This document shows, piece after piece, positions 11,570 to 22,289 of a stretch of 64,000 nucleotides of DNA. This DNA comes from Clavaria fumosa (lineage: Eukaryota > Basidiomycota > Agaricomycetes > Agaricales > Clavariaceae). Each line of letters opens with the position of its first letter. The first letter of the stretch is position 1. The stretch covers positions 1,302,001-1,366,000 of the forward strand of contig OX637805.1 in assembly GCA_951802425.1 (NCBI GenBank), written 5' to 3'. The translations under genes were made by a program, and so were the position numbers. Under the pieces are notes generated by a model. That model was not told where the DNA came from. It searched no databases and saw only the letters and a list, made by a program, of their open reading frames with translations.

Positions 11570-13807
11570 TGTTATGGAACCAGGTTTGCTACCTGTGAAT
11601 AATAATATTTAAGTGAGGGAAACTGAAGTTAACCCTAATAGGAACCTCAAATATTATTACTAGGCAAGCTCAATGTCCAATTGAGCTTCTGGTTGCACAC
11701 CTTCCTGTAAACAGATACTAAGATAACCTTAATATTGTCTACAAGGCATTGCTAATGTGGGCAGCAAATAGAAATATTCTATAGTGACTCAAGCATCAAT
11801 ATCTCAAACAAGGGTAATTAACCAAAGGATTTCCATAGTCATCTCGACTATTTCATCCTCTTACACCTTGCCTTAATATCCAAGCAACAATGAGATATTA
11901 AATACTTAAGTTTATTCATATGAATATTGTACTATGACAATATTCATATCTTGCCAATGGGATGGCAGATCCTTCCAAGATTAATTCTCTAATACCCTCT
12001 CTATCCTATCTCTCTTTCACTCTCTTATACCTTAACCCAATTCCTATTCATTCCTTAGATATAAAACATTTATATCTAATACCTATAATACAAAGCAAGA
12101 CATCAGTTACAACACAGTAAAATTACCTAAGCACGAAAATATTCGTAGCACATGTATTACGTAAGCTTTCGGCGTGACTAGACACCTGGTCATTAGCCCT
12201 ATAGCCTGGCTACGCTTACATAATAAGATTATCGCACCAGCCTAAGGCACTGATGAGATAATCAGCTATTTGTCCATACTGGTATTTACACATCAGTTGG
12301 ACAAATATATTAATTACTCCTTTGGGAGTGGTGCTGGCTCTTAGCTTCAGCTGACTAAGGTGATCAGGCAGTTTCTGGGGTCAAGTAGGTGCTGCTGAAC
12401 ATGTCTTTCAGTGCCCTATTTATATTGTTTTCAAGCTATCTACTAAATACAGTAATTTCGAGATACATGGACAAATAATGCATATAAAATCATATTAAAA
12501 TACTCAAATAATCGCATAAGGCATGTATTCCTGCCATATATGTATTTACTATTTTTATCTCCCTCCCAGTTCGAGTTTTTGAGAGAATGAGTCAGAATGA
12601 GTCAGATGGAGTCATTTCCCCCATTTGGGTTTATCCAAAACAGTTTAGACTGTGCTGGAGTGACTCAGAGGAGGCTGTGCATTGGCCTGATACAGTAAAA
12701 CCATTACTAGGTATTCCCAATCAGTGTGTGGGCCTCTGAGTCAGTCTGGAAAGAGTCTTCAAAACCGAAGGTCTGATTTTAAAGTTCAAACTCCGCTTAA
12801 ACCTTCCTAATTAGGCAATTTTGTCGCTCTGGCCTGCTCTCTGCATCCCTAAAAGGTATTTTGGCTCTAGAGGGCTTTGCCCTTGGGATATAACAGGGAT
12901 AAACAATTATCTAAGCACTCCTGCTTAAGTAATAATTTCTAGATATGGTCTCCCCGTGAAACACATCCCCCTTTAGGATGGATGGATGACCAAGACTTTG
13001 GATGACTGTCCCAACTAGGCAAGTACAGCACTTTGACTGTCAACAAGTTTTACCAAACTGTAAATAACTCCATGAGTTCTCAACCAATCTTCATGAAACT
13101 TTGCACATGGGTAGAGATAAAATATAGCTATAGTTTGATATTATATGCAGAATAGTTGAATAGGAACTTGGCATGCTATAATAGTTCGCATTTTTGGTGT
13201 AATATTTACAATAACTCCTCTTGTAAATATCTCAGCCAGTTCCTATTGCTTCCCCATGAAACTTTGTACACATATAGACAATAAATGTAGGCATACAGCT
13301 ATATGCTACATGGTACAATAGAACAGTTTCATAGGTGGATATAATGATTTGACTATAGGGATGCTACATGCAATGTCTCCACTTTGAGGGGCATACATAC
13401 TGAAACCCTGAAAGTATTAACATGACATCCTTACAATATATCCTTTATATGCCTATGCAAATATGCAATGAGATTTGCATAGCTTTGTGTAATGTTTGCA
13501 TATTTACTCTTATCCACAATAAGAGTAAGGAATTATTCTGTCAATGGGACTTGTCAGAGATCACCTAGAACCACAGAATCACTCTGGTGACATAAGAGTG
13601 ATCCTATAGCCAATACAGAGGGATGTGGCAGGTAATGTGCTTTGTCAATGAAGCACCATTGCTAATGCTTCTCCCAAACCACTTATCTTAGAACATAGAA
13701 CTGTGTTCCAAGAGGTTCTACTGATGACTAGCCACAATGGTGGATGATTGTAGGCTATGCACCAGATACTCTGCACTCTGACTATGGGATTACTCCCATC
13801 CCTAACA
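11570..13807 (-). mobile_element. Solo LTR, 2.24 kb, family I, TSD ATACC, inserted in the 43-bp satellite
   Basis: Ends are TGTTATGG and CCCTAACA. ATACC at 11565-11569 is repeated at 13808-13812. A TATA-like box reads on the - strand near 12425 (CCTATTTATATTG on +). On the - strand its 3' end (GTTCCATAACA) resembles that of the 2490-4222 LTR. There is no coding region of retroviral type. It holds recurring GAGTCAGA near 12590. The most likely origin is LTR-LTR recombination; a complete short non-coding element is an alternative. Confidence 0.75.
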
Positions 13808-13905
13808 ATACCCTATCCAATTTTGCTGGACCTGAGGTTATCCGGTCAAGAATATCCTATTTAATTCACTGAACCCATGGTTATCCTGGCAAGGATATCC
13901 TCCAC
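13808..13905. repeat. Right-hand remnant of the 43-bp satellite
   Basis: Two further diverged units (AATATCCTATTTAATTCA and AAGGATATCC) follow the LTR's right target duplication. They continue the array interrupted at 11569. Confidence 0.7.
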
Positions 13906-14056
13906 CAGCCACATATATTACTAGAAAATCAGATATCTCCGGTGGAATCCGGTACCCCATTATATACAGGGGATTTGCAGTGTCCGGTATCACGTTGTAT
14001 ACTAGAATATCCGACTGAACTATGTGCATGTGCAGGCTCATTTGCCACCTCCTGTA

Positions 14057-14349
14057 TAGGGATGCCACAGTCCAGTTAAGTCTGGTTCAGGGCCAATTTT
14101 TTCGAACCCCGAACCGGACTTTAGGTCCAGTTCAGGCCAAATTCCGAACCTTGAACCTGAGTTCGGTCCAAGTCCAGTTCATTGGACCGGACTTTTACCA
14201 AATAAGGTAATGGTTCGCCCAAATTTGGGCTTCTGAACCTCAATTTTGGTTCGGTTCACCCACTTGGCTGAACCTGAACCTCATTTTCGGTTCGGTCCAG
14301 TCCAGTTCAGGTTTGAACCAAAGTTCAGAACCGAACCGTGGCATCCCTA
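14057..14349. mobile_element. hAT-like MITE, 293 bp, 8-bp TSD CTCCTGTA
   Basis: Terminal inverted repeats begin TAGGGATGCCAC on both ends (right end reads GTGGCATCCCTA). CTCCTGTA at 14049-14056 is repeated at 14350-14357. The inside is many diverged copies of GGTTCGG/CCGAACC motifs, so the whole element can fold. No ORF. An 8-bp duplication with TAG-type ends fits a non-autonomous hAT element. Confidence 0.8.
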
Positions 14350-14357
14350 CTCCTGTA

Positions 14358-14798
14358 CACTAGGTGAGCACTATTCAACACTCATGTGTCAATACTAACT
14401 GTCTGTTTTAGACATTCTCATTGTCTTCGTTTCCTTTCCTGAGCCAGCATCAGCAACCCTGCACAATACTTTTTTGCACTTGTGAGAGCTCATGCGAGCT
14501 CGTACAAGCTCGTACAAGCAGAAAAAGTGTGAAAAGCTGACAAGTCAACAAGTAACCTACATTTGGCCAAAAGTTGGCTTGGTTGTCTTCGCCAACAAGT
14601 AAGTAAGTAGGAAAAGGCAACAGAAAGTTTGACAAAGGCATAAAAGCGATATAAGTCCAAAAGTAGCGAGCAACATTTTCCACCACCACCCCAATTTCCG
14701 CAGAAAGACCGCACGAGCTGAGTCACAACATAAATGTGAGGGGAAGATGAAAACTGACGAGATGAGCATAACTACCGTGTTATAGCATTGCCCGGGCT
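14358..14798. other. Spacer, no supportable gene
   Basis: Open frames on the - strand here lack any recognisable motif. A small GAGCTCGTACAAGCTCGTACAAGC direct duplication occurs near 14500. It may contain the 3' end and terminator of the gene that stops at 14799. Confidence 0.3.
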
Positions 14799-15274
14799 TT
14801 AAGGACTACTCATGGGCAAAGCTGCCCGTCCCTCATCCAGAATCGACATATCCCCGACTCTCACATGCTCAGACTCAAGCACAGTGTCATAGTACTCCAA
14901 AATAGTATTCCACCAGTCAGCCATCTTGTTGAAATTTTTGTTGTACTGCCTAACCCACGTATTGCAGGACTTGGCACAAAAATTGGTTGAGGGGGCATAG
15001 CACATGAGGTGAGCAATCTGATGCATTATTTAGGCTAATTACCGTTAGTCGGTTATGCATGGAAGACGGTAAGTTGCCGTGCCACTGCATTGCATCACCC
15101 TTGCCTCCCCAGCTCCCATCGCATTGCATCATCCCCATCTCCTCAATGCATCATCCCTGCCTCCCAGCACATTGCATCATCCCGCTCGCTGACGCCTGCC
15201 GCCTGCCCTGCCGCCGCCACCTGCCGCCCGCCCTGCTGCCGCCACCCGCCTCTGCCCTTCTGCCGCCACCCGCC

Positions 15275-17086
15275 GCCCGCCCTTCTGCCGCCGCCCGCTC
15301 CCCACCCCGCTGCTCCCACCTTGCTGCCACTGCCATTCCCCACACTACTGCTATGCCCTGCTCCTGCTGCTCCTGCTCCCTGCCCTGCTGCCACCGGCCA
15401 CCTGCCCTCCTGCCACCGCCTGCCACCCGCTCCCCACCCCGCTGCTCCTGCCCTGCCGTTGCTGCCACTCCCTGCCCAGCCACTACCAATGGCCCCAGTC
15501 CCCACCATTGGTCTGTGACCACGGTTGGGGGCTTGGGCCATTGCTACAGGGAGGGAGGGCGCACCTGGCAGGCAGCCTATCGTGGCTGCCGTCGTTGCAC
15601 CCGTCGCCCCTGTTGCCCCCGTCAGCCCCGTCGTTGTTGTCGTAGTTGTTGCCCCTCCTGCCGCCGTCGTCGTTGCGCCGTTGCTGAAGAGAGGGAGAGA
15701 GGGAGGCGAGAGAGAGAGGGGGGAGGGTGAAAGAAAGAGAAAAAAGGAAAGAAGAAAAAAAGAGGGAGGAACACGCACCAGCCGTCGTCGTCATCGCCGT
15801 CGTCACCTGGGGGAAGAGCCCTAGCTGCCGCTGTCATCGTCATCATCATTGTTGTCCAGCTGTTGTCATCATCGCTGGCCATGCAGCCGTCGCTGTCATT
15901 GCTGGCCCCTGCAGCTGTCGTTGTCATTGTCCCTGGCTGTTGTTGCTGGCGGCCACAGCTGCCGTCGTCATCATCGTTGTTGCTGGCGGCTGCAGCCGCT
16001 GCCGCCGTGGTCATCATCAGTTGCTGCTGCTGTGGTCGCCATTGCACCATCTGCTGTCGTAGTTGCCGCCGTCTGTGGCAGCCATCATCGCCGTCATTGT
16101 CTGCTGCAGCCATCATCGCCGTCGTTGTCTGCTGCAGCCATCATCGCCGTCGTTGTCTGCTGCAGCCATCATCGCCGTCGTTGTCTGCTGCAGCTGTCGT
16201 CGATGTCGTCGTCAGCTGCTGCTGCTGTCATTGTCACCAATTAGCACAAAAATGATGGATTAGAGAGAGAAGAAGGGGAATGGGGATGGTGATGCACCAT
16301 TGCTGGCACGAGCATGGTGTGGCTGGTCAAGGCAGTTGTCTAGTCACACATGTAACTGTAAAGCGAGAAACTGATTCAATCATCATCACACTTTTTAGAC
16401 AGCATTCTACATTGTAAATTTAACATAGGATTGTTGAGCATGTGGACTCAATCCTTTCCAATTATTTTCAGAATTTATTATACTCATACTAAGATGCAGG
16501 GACAGTTTTTCTGTCAGTAGGACAGATACTGTGGCTGTGACTTATGGGTCTCAATGAGGTGCAGGCAATGACAATGACCACTGGCACATGTTCCTCCCTC
16601 TTTTTTTTTCTTTCCTTTTTTCTCTTTCTTTCACCCTCCCCCCTCTCTCTCTCGCCCCCCTCTCTCCCTCTCTTCAGCAACGGCGCAACGACGACGGCGG
16701 CAGGAGGGGCAACAACAACGACAACAACGACGGGGCTGACGAGGGCAACAGGGGCGACGGGTGCAACGACGGCAGCCACGATAGGCTGCCTGCCAGGTGC
16801 GCCCTCCCTCCCTGTAGCAATGGCCCAAGCCCCCAACCGTGGTCACAGACCAATGGTGGGGACTGGGGCCATTGGTAGTGGCTGGGCAGGGAGTGGCAGC
16901 AACGGCAGGGCAGGAGCAGCGGGGTGGGGAGCGGGTGGCAGGCGGTGGCAGGAGGGCAGGTGGCCGGTGGCAGCAGGGCAGGGAGCAGGAGCAGCAGGAG
17001 CAGGGCATAGCAGTAGTGTGGGGAATGGCAGTGGCAGCAAGGTGGGAGCAGCGGGGTGGGGAGCGGGCGGCGGCAGAAGGGCGGGC
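15275..17086. repeat. Inverted repeat inside element G, arms about 506 bp, spacer about 800 bp
   Basis: 15275-15780 and 16581-17086 are near-identical reverse complements (paired positions sum to about 32361). Each arm runs from CCCGCCCTTCTGCCGCC through GGCCATTGCTACAGGGAGGG to a purine tract (GAGAGAGGGGGGAGGGTGAAAG). The long open frames on both strands here are by-products of the stop-free GC-rich repeat, not genes. Confidence 0.85.
16081..16200. repeat. 28-bp tandem repeat, four copies
   Basis: GCCATCATCGCCGTC recurs at 16081, 16109, 16137 and 16165, a 28-bp period, with the linker GTTGTCTGCTGCA. As 28 is not a multiple of three, the reading frame changes in each unit, which argues against coding. 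Confidence 0.85.
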
Positions 17087-17259
17087 CATCAGCAAAACCT
17101 GTTTTGGGACTGTAGAAGCTGTAGAGGCCATAGAAATGAGGGTATCTCTGCAGACCTCTGTAGCTCTACATAGATTGAGGGTATTCTATGCAGTATTGTG
17201 CAGAAGAGGCCCCAGTGATCATCAGCAAATGGTCAAACTACTGAATCTAACTGAAGCGT

Positions 17260-18170
17260 CGCTGCCGCCGCCATCGTCATTACCGCCACCCGCCGTCGTC
17301 GCTGCCGCCTCCCGCCGCTGTCATCGTTGTCACCCCCCGCCGTCGTCATTACCGCTGCCGCCGTCGTCACCGCCCCCACTGTTGTTGTTGCCGCCCCCCG
17401 CCACCGTTGTCGTTGCCGCCCCCTGCCGCCATCATTGTCGTCACCCCCCGCCGTCGTCATTGCCGCCCCCCGCCGCCGTCCTCACCGCCCCCACTGTCGT
17501 CGTCGCCGCCCCCCGCCGTCATCACCGCCTCCACTGTCGTCGTTGTCGCCCCCCGCCGTCGTCGCTGCCGCCGCCGTCGTCGTTGCCGCCCCCCCCGCCG
17601 TCGTCGTTGCCCCCCCCCGCCATCGTTGTCGCCGCCCCCCGCCATCGTTGTCGCAGCCCCGCTGCCGTCGTTGCTGCCCCCCGCCGTTGTCGCTGCCGCC
17701 CCCCGCCGCCGTCATCGTCGTCACCCCCCGCCGTCGTCATTGCCGCCCCCTGCCGCTGTCGTCACCGCCCTCACTGTCGTCGTCGCCGCCCCCCGCCGCC
17801 GTCGTTGCCGCCCCCCCCCGCCGTCGTCGTTGCCGTCCCCCCGCTGTTGTCGTTGCCGCCCCCCGCCGTTGTTGCTGCCGCCCCCCGCCGCCATCGTGGT
17901 CGTCACCCCCCCGCTGTCGTCATCGCCGCCCCCCGCTGTCGTCGTCACCGCCCCCACTGTCGTCGTCGCCGCCCCCCGCCACCACCGTTGCTGCGCCTTG
18001 CCATTGTCATTGCTGCCCCCCGCCTCCGTCGTCATTGTCACCCCGCTGTCGTCGCTGCTGCCCCCCGCCATCGTCGTCGTCACACCCCGCCGTCGTCGTC
18101 ACACCCCGCCGTCGTCGTCGCTGCCCGCCGCTGTTGCTGCTGATGGTGCCGGTGCTGCTGGTGTTGTCGT
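17260..18170. repeat. CCG/GTC-rich degenerate array
   Basis: About 0.9 kb of GCCGCCCCCCGCCGTCGTC-type units with strong strand asymmetry: C-rich on +, G-rich on -. All three + frames stay open for hundreds of codons but encode only Pro/Arg/Ser/Val runs. No gene is supported. Confidence 0.85.
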
Positions 18171-18412
18171 CGTCACCACGTGCCGCGGGTTTGTTCATGA
18201 ATGGCTTGAGTGGGTCCAGCGGGGGGCATGGGGTTGATCAGCAGGATAGGCGGGTACACCTCCAGAGGCGTCTCCGCGGGTCGAGCTGGACAGTGGTATT
18301 AGTCATAGTATTACATAATATGGTTGAACTTAGCTTTTTTCCTCGACATGTCTCTGCTCCCTTCCTCCCTTTCTCCCATCCCCATCCCCAGCAACGATGA
18401 CAACAGCGACGG

Positions 18413-18414
<2 letters not shown>

Positions 18415-18461
<47 letters not shown>

Positions 18462-18463
18462 TC
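18415..18463. repeat. CACCCT hexamer array
   Basis: About eight CACCCT units in a row. It looks like a telomere-type hexamer but differs from the usual fungal CCCTAA, and it is internal to element G. Confidence 0.8.
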
Positions 18464-18649
18464 TCCTCCAGCGATGATGGCGGCGGCGGCAGCACCTCCT
18501 CTCCCCTTCAGTGACAACGATGGCGGCGGCGGCACCCTCAGCGAGGGGCCACCAGGTTCTTCCTGTCCCTCTTCCTGTCCCTCTGTCTCACCTCCCTCTT
18601 CCTGTCCCTCCCTCTCACCTCCCTCTTCTTTTTCCTCTCTCGCCTCCAG

Positions 18650-20040
18650 CAACAACGACGACAGCAGCGGCAGCAGCAGCAAAGCAACAGTGGCAGCACC
18701 AGCGACGGTAGCGGCAGCGGCGGCACCAGCGACGGCGGCAGCACCAGCGACGGCGGCAGCGGCGACGATGACCAGCAGTAGCAGCGGCGGCGATGACAAC
18801 GAGCAGCACAGCAGCGGCGGCGGTGGCAGTGGTGGCGGCGGCGGTGACGACAAGCAGCGACGGTGGCGACGAGCAGCACAGCGGCAGCGGCGGCAGCGAT
18901 GATGAGCAGCACAGCGGCGACGACAACAAGCAGCACATCGGCGGCGGCGACGACGACGAGCAGCACAGCGGCGGCTGCGATGACGAGCAGCACAGTGGCG
19001 GTGGCGGCAGCGATGACGAGCAGCACAGCAGCAGCGACGGCAGTGACGACGACGAGCAGCACAGCGGCGGCGGCGGCAGCGACGACGATGAGCAGCACAG
19101 CGGCGGCGGCGGCGACGAGCAGCACAGCGGTGATGGTGGCGGCGACAAAAACAAGCAGCACAGCGGCGGCGGCGGCGGCGACGAGCAGTACAGCGGCGGC
19201 AGCGGCGGCGACAACGAGCAGCACAGCGGCGATGAGCAGTACAGCAGCGGCGACGACGAGCAGTACAGCGGCGGCGGCAGCGGCGACGACGAGCAGCACA
19301 GCGGCGGCAGCGGCGACGACAAGCAGCGGCGGCGACGGCAGTGACGACGACAAGCAGCACAGCAGCGGCGGCGGCAGCGATGACAATGAGCAGCACAGTG
19401 GCGGCGGCGGCGACGACAAGCAGCGGCGGCAGCGGCGGCGATGAGCAGCACAGCGGCGGCGGCGACGGTGGCGGCGACGACAACAAGCAGCACAGTGGCG
19501 GCGGCGGCGATGATGAGCAGTACAGCGGCGGTGGCGGCGGCGACGACAAGCAGCACAGCGGCGGCAGCGGCAACGAGCAGCACAGCGGCGGCAGCGGCAA
19601 TGAGCAGCACGGCGGCGGCAGTGGCAACGAGCAGCACGGCGGCGGCAGCGGCAACGAGCAGCACAGTGGCGGTGGCGGCGGCGATGACGACGAGCAGCAC
19701 AGTGGCGGTGGCGGCAGTGATGACGAGCAGCACGGTGGCGGCGGCGGCAGCGACGACGACGAGCAGCACAGCGGTGGCGGCGGCGGCAACGACGAGCAAC
19801 ACAGTGGCGGCGGCAGCAGCGACGACGACGAGCAGCACAGTGGCGGCGGCGGCGATGGCAATGACAAGCGGCAGGGGCGGTGGTGATGACAACAACAAGT
19901 GGCGGCGGCGGCGACGACCAGCACAGCAGCGGCGGGAGCGGCGGCGACGACGACGACGACGTTGACAAGCAGCTGCGGCGGGAGTGGCGGCGACGACGAC
20001 CTGCAGTAGCGGCGGCAGCGGCGGCGGCGATGACCTGCAG
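18650..20040. repeat. GGC/CAGCA array built on GAGCAGCACAGCGGCGGC
   Basis: About 1.4 kb of 24-36-bp units containing GAGCAGCACAG followed by GGCGGC runs and GACGA. Open frames over 500 codons on the - strand and about 190 on + arise only from the lack of stops. This is satellite DNA. Confidence 0.85.
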
Positions 20041-20334
20041 CAACAATGGCCCAGGCCCCCCACTGCGGTCACAGACCGACGACGGGGACGTGGGCCATTG
20101 TTTTGTTGCGGCTGGTGGCAAAGGAGGGGAGGGGTGGTGGTGGCAGGCAGGAAGTAGCATCTACATAGCTCTACACAGAAATGCCTGCATCTACATGGTT
20201 CTACCTAGAGAGGCCACTATCTATGTAGTTCTATGTAGACCAGGAAGTTGTCTATGGGTTCTACAGGATTCTACAGGTCTATGTAGATCTACACAGCACT
20301 GCTGCAGTCTACTGTAGAACTGACCCCAGTTTGC

Positions 20335-20860
20335 TGATGGCGGCGGGTGGCGGCAGCAGGGCGGGCAGCGGGTGGCAGCAGCAGGGCGGGCGGCGGGCGG
20401 CAGGTAGCAGCAGAAGGGCAGAGGCGGGTGGCAGCAGCAGGGCGGGCGGCGGGTAGCGGCAGCAGGGCAGGCGGCACGTAGGTGACGTAGCAGCAGAAGG
20501 TCAGAGGCGGGTGGCAGCAGCAGGGCGGGCGGCGGGTAGCGGCAGCAGGGCAGGCGGCACGTAGGTGACATAGCAGCAGAAGGGCGGGCGGCGGGTGGCA
20601 GCAGCAGGGCGGACGGCAGGTGGCAGCAGCAGGGCGGGCGGCAGGTGGCAGCAGCAGGGTGGGCGGCGGGTGGCGGCAGCAGGGCGGGCAGCGGGTGGCG
20701 GCAGCAGGGCAGAGGCAGGTGGCTGCAGCAGGGCAGGCGGCACGTAGCAGCAGAAGGGCGGGCGGCGGGTCACCGTAGCGGCAGCAGGGCAGGCGGCACG
20801 TAGCAGCAGAAGGGCAGGCGGCGGGTGGCGGCAGCAGGGCGGGTGGCAGGCATCAGCGAG
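20335..20860. repeat. GCGGGTGGCAGCAGCAGG array, inverted relative to 15190-15300
   Basis: About 20 units of 18-24 bp, with variant units carrying CACGTAG. The block is the reverse complement of the C-rich block just inside the left end of element G, so it forms the inner part of the element's inverted ends. Confidence 0.8.
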
Positions 20861-21755
20861 TGGGATGCATGACGGCAAGAGTGATGCATGATGTGTGGTG
20901 GCATCATGCATCATCTCCCTCTGGGTGATGATGCATCCTCACCATTCGCAAACTTACCGTCATCTATGCATCACACACTTACTGTAATTACCATAGATTA
21001 ATGCATTAATTTACTTGAATCACCTGGGCATAGACACCAGTTCGGTAGGATCGAACCACTTTCTCGTACTGCAACGTGCTCCATGAACACTGGAAAGGGC
21101 TGCGAAAGCTGAGACAGTGGCTTACGGCTGTGAGAATGAGTACGAACAGACCTCGGGGTGGCCCGAAGTCATACGCTGTGTCCTGGATGTCTTGAAGGAA
21201 TCAGGAGCCAACACTAATCAAAAACTTGCTCTTTAAGAAACCGCGAGGTTTCTGAGATAAGGAATGAGTGGGATGAAGTAAAAAATGAAAGGAATCTACC
21301 TCGTAATCTGGACTATCACCATCCCATACACCATCCTGTGGAACTGGCGTCTCATAGAAAACCGGACTTCCATGGGTACTACAAAACCATTTCACCCAGT
21401 TCGCAATCTCGGCTACTGAGTACTTCTGCAATAAAAAGTGTTGCTCGACAGATTCCTTCACTGCATCGTGGATCTTGCCTCGTTTTTCAAGTATGTGTTG
21501 ATAGCCCTGTATATGGGACTTAGATTGTGTTTAATGGCTGTAGCGGAAAGACTCACAATGCTGAATAAGACATCATCCGTTTCGACTGTAATTTTGAGGT
21601 GGGGCCAGACGTTTTCAAAAGCCCGGCGAGAGATCTTGAGAAATGTAGAAGACGTCTTTACAAAGTGATCGAACGGCTCTTCGAATGCATAGAGGGCATT
21701 GAACAGCGTAGCAAGGTACTTGGCTTTCAAAGATGATACTGTGGCTGGTCAGGTA

Positions 21756-22289
21756 CTCGGTCACACCAGGTAGTCAGTCAATGTTGAATTGCAAGTCTTG
21801 CATGCACTCCCTGCCCTCTTTTCTAGCTGGAACTGATTGACCACATGCCTACCTAGGCTTTGGATGTAGATTGCTTGTAATAATTAGTAAGAACATGGAG
21901 TACAACTGCCATCTCTGTTGGTCAGAGCAAAATTCCCCAAAACACAGGTAGTCCAACTTGATAGGCATTGATTTCATTGTTTAGTCTAATAATGTTCTGG
22001 GTTTTGGTTTCACACATAACTAGAGACATATCTAATTGGATTTAATTACAACAGAAGGTGGAAATAGTCTTGCTTCATATAGAATATTGAGTGTGACCGA
22101 GTTCCTGATCAGAGCCAAATGTGGACACTCCACCACTGTCTCCAGTTCTACAAAGTTCACAGCAATACAAACATTATTTATACTGCATCAATACATTATC
22201 AAGAAGTATGCCCAGCACCCTGCAAAGACCCTGTGTCATTACCTGTGAAATTGCGAGAGAATGAGGCCAAAATAGCTAGTGTGACCGAG
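21756..22289. mobile_element. Tc1/mariner-like MITE, 534 bp, TA target duplication
   Basis: Ends are CTCGGTCACAC and GTGTGACCGAG, flanked on each side by TA (21754-21755 and 22290-22291). A further partial copy of the terminus (GTGTGACCGAGT) lies inside near 22091. No transposase ORF. It falls between exons of the - strand gene. Confidence 0.7.

Larger units (their letters stand above)
15029..21000. mobile_element. Element G: 6-kb GC-rich TIR element with 8-bp TSD ATGCATTA
   Basis: ATGCATTA at 15021-15028 recurs at 21001-21008. The ends are imperfect inverted repeats: both carry ATTAC, then ATGCAT, then GACGGTAAGTT in inverted order. The next few hundred bases inside (CCGCCCGCCCTGCTGCCGCC type) are also inverted between the two ends. 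The interior is made of several CG-rich microsatellite-like arrays and a 506-bp inverted repeat. No transposase is visible. The 8-bp duplication would fit mobilisation by a hAT-, P- or KDZ-type transposase; which one is unknown. It lies inside the gene 14799-23802. Confidence 0.65.

Noticed and set aside
14450..14769. Membrane-protein-like ORFs (70-79 codons) on the - strand
   Set aside because: Three overlapping frames of similar length with no start context or homology; hydrophobicity reflects AT-rich antisense composition.
18415..18463. Internal telomere repeat
   Set aside because: The hexamer CACCCT differs from CCCTAA and lies inside a microsatellite-rich element.
18311..20160. Very long open frames (434-540 codons) in the GC-rich block on both strands
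   Set aside because: They overlap each other in all frames, encode only simple repeats (Ser/Cys/Arg/Val/Ala/Pro) and arise from a lack of stops in satellite DNA.
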